This document shows positions 13,988 to 15,120 of a stretch of 15,120 nt of DNA, piece after piece. The position numbers and the translations under genes were made by a program. The DNA comes from Verrucomicrobiota bacterium (GTDB lineage: Bacteria > Verrucomicrobiota > Verrucomicrobiia > Opitutales > UBA2995), in the NCBI GenBank assembly GCA_027297085.1, contig JAPUIL010000667.1, positions 1 through 15,120 on the forward strand. The letters are read 5' to 3'. Numbering within the stretch: position 1 is the stretch's first letter; each line of letters opens with the position of its first letter. The notes under the pieces are model-generated. The model was not told where the DNA came from. It was given only the letters and a program-made list of their open reading frames with translations, and made no database searches.

Positions 13988-14434
13988 ATGACTGAGTATG
14001 AAAAGTATGAAGCTGAGTGCGCTTCGATTCGGAAGGAGAATATGGAGCTTCTGGATAGTTTCGCATTATGGCTCGAGGGTAAAGGTCTGTCTAAGTCAAC
14101 CGCGAAAAAACACCGCTATAACATGGATTTCTATATAAACGAATTCTTGTTGTATGAGAGCCCAATTCGTCCTTTGGGAGGCGTTTATGGAGTTGGGAGG
14201 TTTCTGGGTTATTGGTTTATAAGGAAAGCGATGTGGGCGAGTGAAACCAGTATAAGGTCCAATGCCGCCAGCTTGAAGAAGTTTTACGATTTCATGCTCG
14301 AGCGCGGAGAAGTTGATCAGGAAGCAGTCAATGGGATGAAGGCAACAATCAAAGAAGATTTGCCGGAATGGGTTGCAAGAGTAAGGCGGTACTACGATCC
14401 GTCGATCGAACCTGAGGATGTATGGCAATGGTAA
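13988..14434 (+). CDS. Tyrosine-recombinase N-terminal (core-binding) domain-only protein
   Basis: A 148-aa protein resembling the SAM-like core-binding domain of phage integrases. LLDSFALWLEGKGLSKSTAK (21-40) leads into KHRYNMDFYINEFLL, then ETSIRSNAASLKKFYDFMLE (86-105), the usual helix-turn arrangement that wraps DNA in tyrosine recombinases. The catalytic domain (Arg, His-X-X-Arg, Tyr) is absent and the protein ends at VWQW. There is no degraded catalytic sequence after the stop, so it looks like a natural stand-alone form rather than a truncation. I recall similar free-standing proteins in varied bacteria, unassigned in function. It sits 70 nt after gltX and 130 nt before glnS on the same strand. 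It could be a DNA-binding adaptor or a mobile-element remnant. Confidence 0.8.
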   Translation: MTEYEKYEAECASIRKENMELLDSFALWLEGKGLSKSTAKKHRYNMDFYINEFLLYESPIRPLGGVYGVGRFLGYWFIRKAMWASETSIRSNAASLKKFYDFMLERGEVDQEAVNGMKATIKEDLPEWVARVRRYYDPSIEPEDVWQW

Positions 14435-14463
14435 GTTTTCCGAAGAAGACCGAAGGTGATAGT

Positions 14464-14487
14464 TGCCGGTCCATACGGACCGCGGCA
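14464..14487. other. GC-rich hairpin 1 upstream of glnS
   Basis: CGGTCC (14467-14472) pairs with GGACCG (14477-14482) around an ATAC loop. TGC and GCA extend the stem across a 2-nt bulge. It begins 30 nt after the stop of the recombinase-like gene. Confidence 0.6.
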
Positions 14488-14520
14488 GTTCTCCGGTGGC
14501 AGGCTTGCCAGCGTGAGACT
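14487..14520. other. Extended hairpin 2 upstream of glnS
   Basis: TGGCA (14497-14501) pairs with TGCCA (14506-14510) around GGCT. Across an internal loop, AGT-CTC (14487-14493) pairs with GAG-ACT (14515-14520), with one bulged T. It directly follows hairpin 1, so the two would stack in an RNA. Confidence 0.5.
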
Positions 14521-14536
14521 GGATATTGACCTCCAA

Positions 14537-14564
14537 AAAGAAAGCCTCAGTATCGCTTTTTTTT
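14537..14564 (+). terminator. Terminator-like hairpin with U-run ending at the glnS start codon
   Basis: AAAGAAAGC (14537-14545) can pair with GCTTTTTTT (14555-14563), including one G-U pair, around a 9-nt loop. The T-run abuts the glnS ATG at 14565. The GC core is only 2 bp, so it may be a weak terminator, an attenuator, or a start-site sequestering stem. Confidence 0.4.
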
Positions 14565-15120
14565 ATGAGCGAGGAAGAAACAAAACCTACCAACTTTATC
14601 AGGGACATCATCGACGAGGAGTTGGAAGCTGGAAAACACGACAAGATTGTGACTCGCTTCCCTCCCGAACCTAATGGTTACTTACACATCGGCCATTCCA
14701 AGGCTATCCTGACTAACTATACGATAGCCCAGGATTATGAGGGGCGGTTTCACCTCCGGTTCGACGATACCAACCCGAGTAAGGAAGACATGTCGTACGT
14801 GGATGCGATCAAAAAAGATCTGTCCTGGTTGGGCGTAGATTGGGGCGATAATTTGTTTTTTGCCTCCGATTATTATCAACAGCTTTTCGATTGGGCCATT
14901 TACCTGATCAAGGAAGGTAAGGCGTATGTAGATGACCTCAGCATTGAGGAAATGAAGGAGTATCGGGGTGGCTTGACCGAACCGGGCAAGGACAGTCCGT
15001 ACCGGGACAGGAGTATTGAGGAAAACTTAACCCTGTTCGAACATATGAAGAACGGGAGTTTCGAAAATGGCGCCAAGGTACTTCGAGCCAAAATTGATAT
15101 GGCTCATCCCAACCTCAATA
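14565..15120 (+). CDS. glnS: Glutaminyl-tRNA synthetase (GlnRS), 3' end cut by window edge
   Basis: The first 185 codons of a class I synthetase that charges tRNA-Gln with glutamine. The N-terminus [20 protein letters not shown] leads to the signature [20 protein letters not shown] (30-49) with HIGH at 41-44, then [14 protein letters not shown] and the [10 protein letters not shown] region. These are the GlnRS forms (PPEPNG and FDDTNP), which separate it from GluRS (APSPTG and EDTD). The frame is open to the right edge; the KMSKS loop and anticodon domain lie beyond. The ATG at 14565 has only a T-run before it and no Shine-Dalgarno sequence. Having GlnRS suggests direct glutaminylation of tRNA-Gln rather than the amidotransferase route, though both can coexist. 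Confidence 0.95.
   Translation, partial: MSEEETKPTNFIRDIIDEELEAGKHDKIVTRFPPEPNGYLHIGHSKAILTNYTIAQDYEGRFHLRFDDTNPSKEDMSYVDAIKKDLSWLGVDWGDNLFFASDYYQQLFDWAIYLIKEGKAYVDDLSIEEMKEYRGGLTEPGKDSPYRDRSIEENLTLFEHMKNGSFENGAKVLRAKIDMAHPNLN

Noticed and set aside
14465..14487. Possible T-box motif (ACGGACCGCG before an aminoacyl-tRNA synthetase gene)
   Set aside because: It resembles the GG-N-ACCGCG end of a T-box, but the AGGGUGG part is missing, the bases pair in a local hairpin, and no Stem I with a specifier loop precedes it. T-boxes are mainly from Firmicutes.
14096..14644. 182-codon minus-strand open frame spanning the recombinase-like gene and the start of glnS
   Set aside because: It runs antisense to two better-supported frames and across the hairpin region, with no signal or family similarity.

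Overview
This window is an ordinary bacterial chromosome segment from a Gram-negative organism. The evidence is an LptD-type outer-membrane LPS assembly protein whose barrel ends in Phe, a lipoprotein with a lipobox, MenA (menaquinone respiration), glycogen branching enzyme, ScpA, and both GluRS and GlnRS. Few genes have a Shine-Dalgarno sequence. Intergenic DNA carries palindromic repeat units of the CGCCGTAGCCTTGGCGAAGGC type. Together these suggest a Verrucomicrobiota (Opitutae-like) bacterium. That placement is an inference from gene content and style, not from a marker-gene search. I see no rRNA, tRNA, CRISPR array or complete insertion sequence.

Layout. (1) 1-365, minus: an acidic hypothetical protein cut by the left edge. 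(2) 531-3896, plus: a tight five-gene operon of acylphosphatase, ABC-2 ATPase, ABC-2 permease, a membrane-anchored periplasmic protein, and MenA. It ends in a hairpin that can terminate transcription from both sides. (3) 3945-7899, minus: a compact cassette read lptD, scpA, an 81-aa protein, a 91-aa tail-anchored protein, trxA, with overlaps or gaps of 2-16 nt. (4) 8120-10339, plus: glgB, divergent from lptD. (5) 10483-11097 and 11593-12369, minus: an uncharacterised lipoprotein and an M14-family zinc peptidase/amidohydrolase. They are separated by 495 nt of non-coding DNA with palindromic repeats. (6) 12538-15120, plus: gltX, a small protein that looks like the DNA-binding half of a tyrosine recombinase, then glnS, which runs off the right edge behind a 130-nt hairpin-rich leader.

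How they work together. The minus-strand cassette joins outer-membrane biogenesis (LptD), chromosome condensation (ScpA) and thiol redox (TrxA) with two small unknown proteins whose spacing argues they are real. The plus-strand operon couples a three-part ABC-2 export or membrane-remodelling module to acylphosphatase and menaquinone synthesis. No clearly new system is visible. The best leads are the catalytic-domain-less recombinase-like protein between the two aminoacyl-tRNA synthetases, the structured element before glnS, the small-protein pair before trxA, and the repeat-bearing gap at 11.2-11.5 kb.
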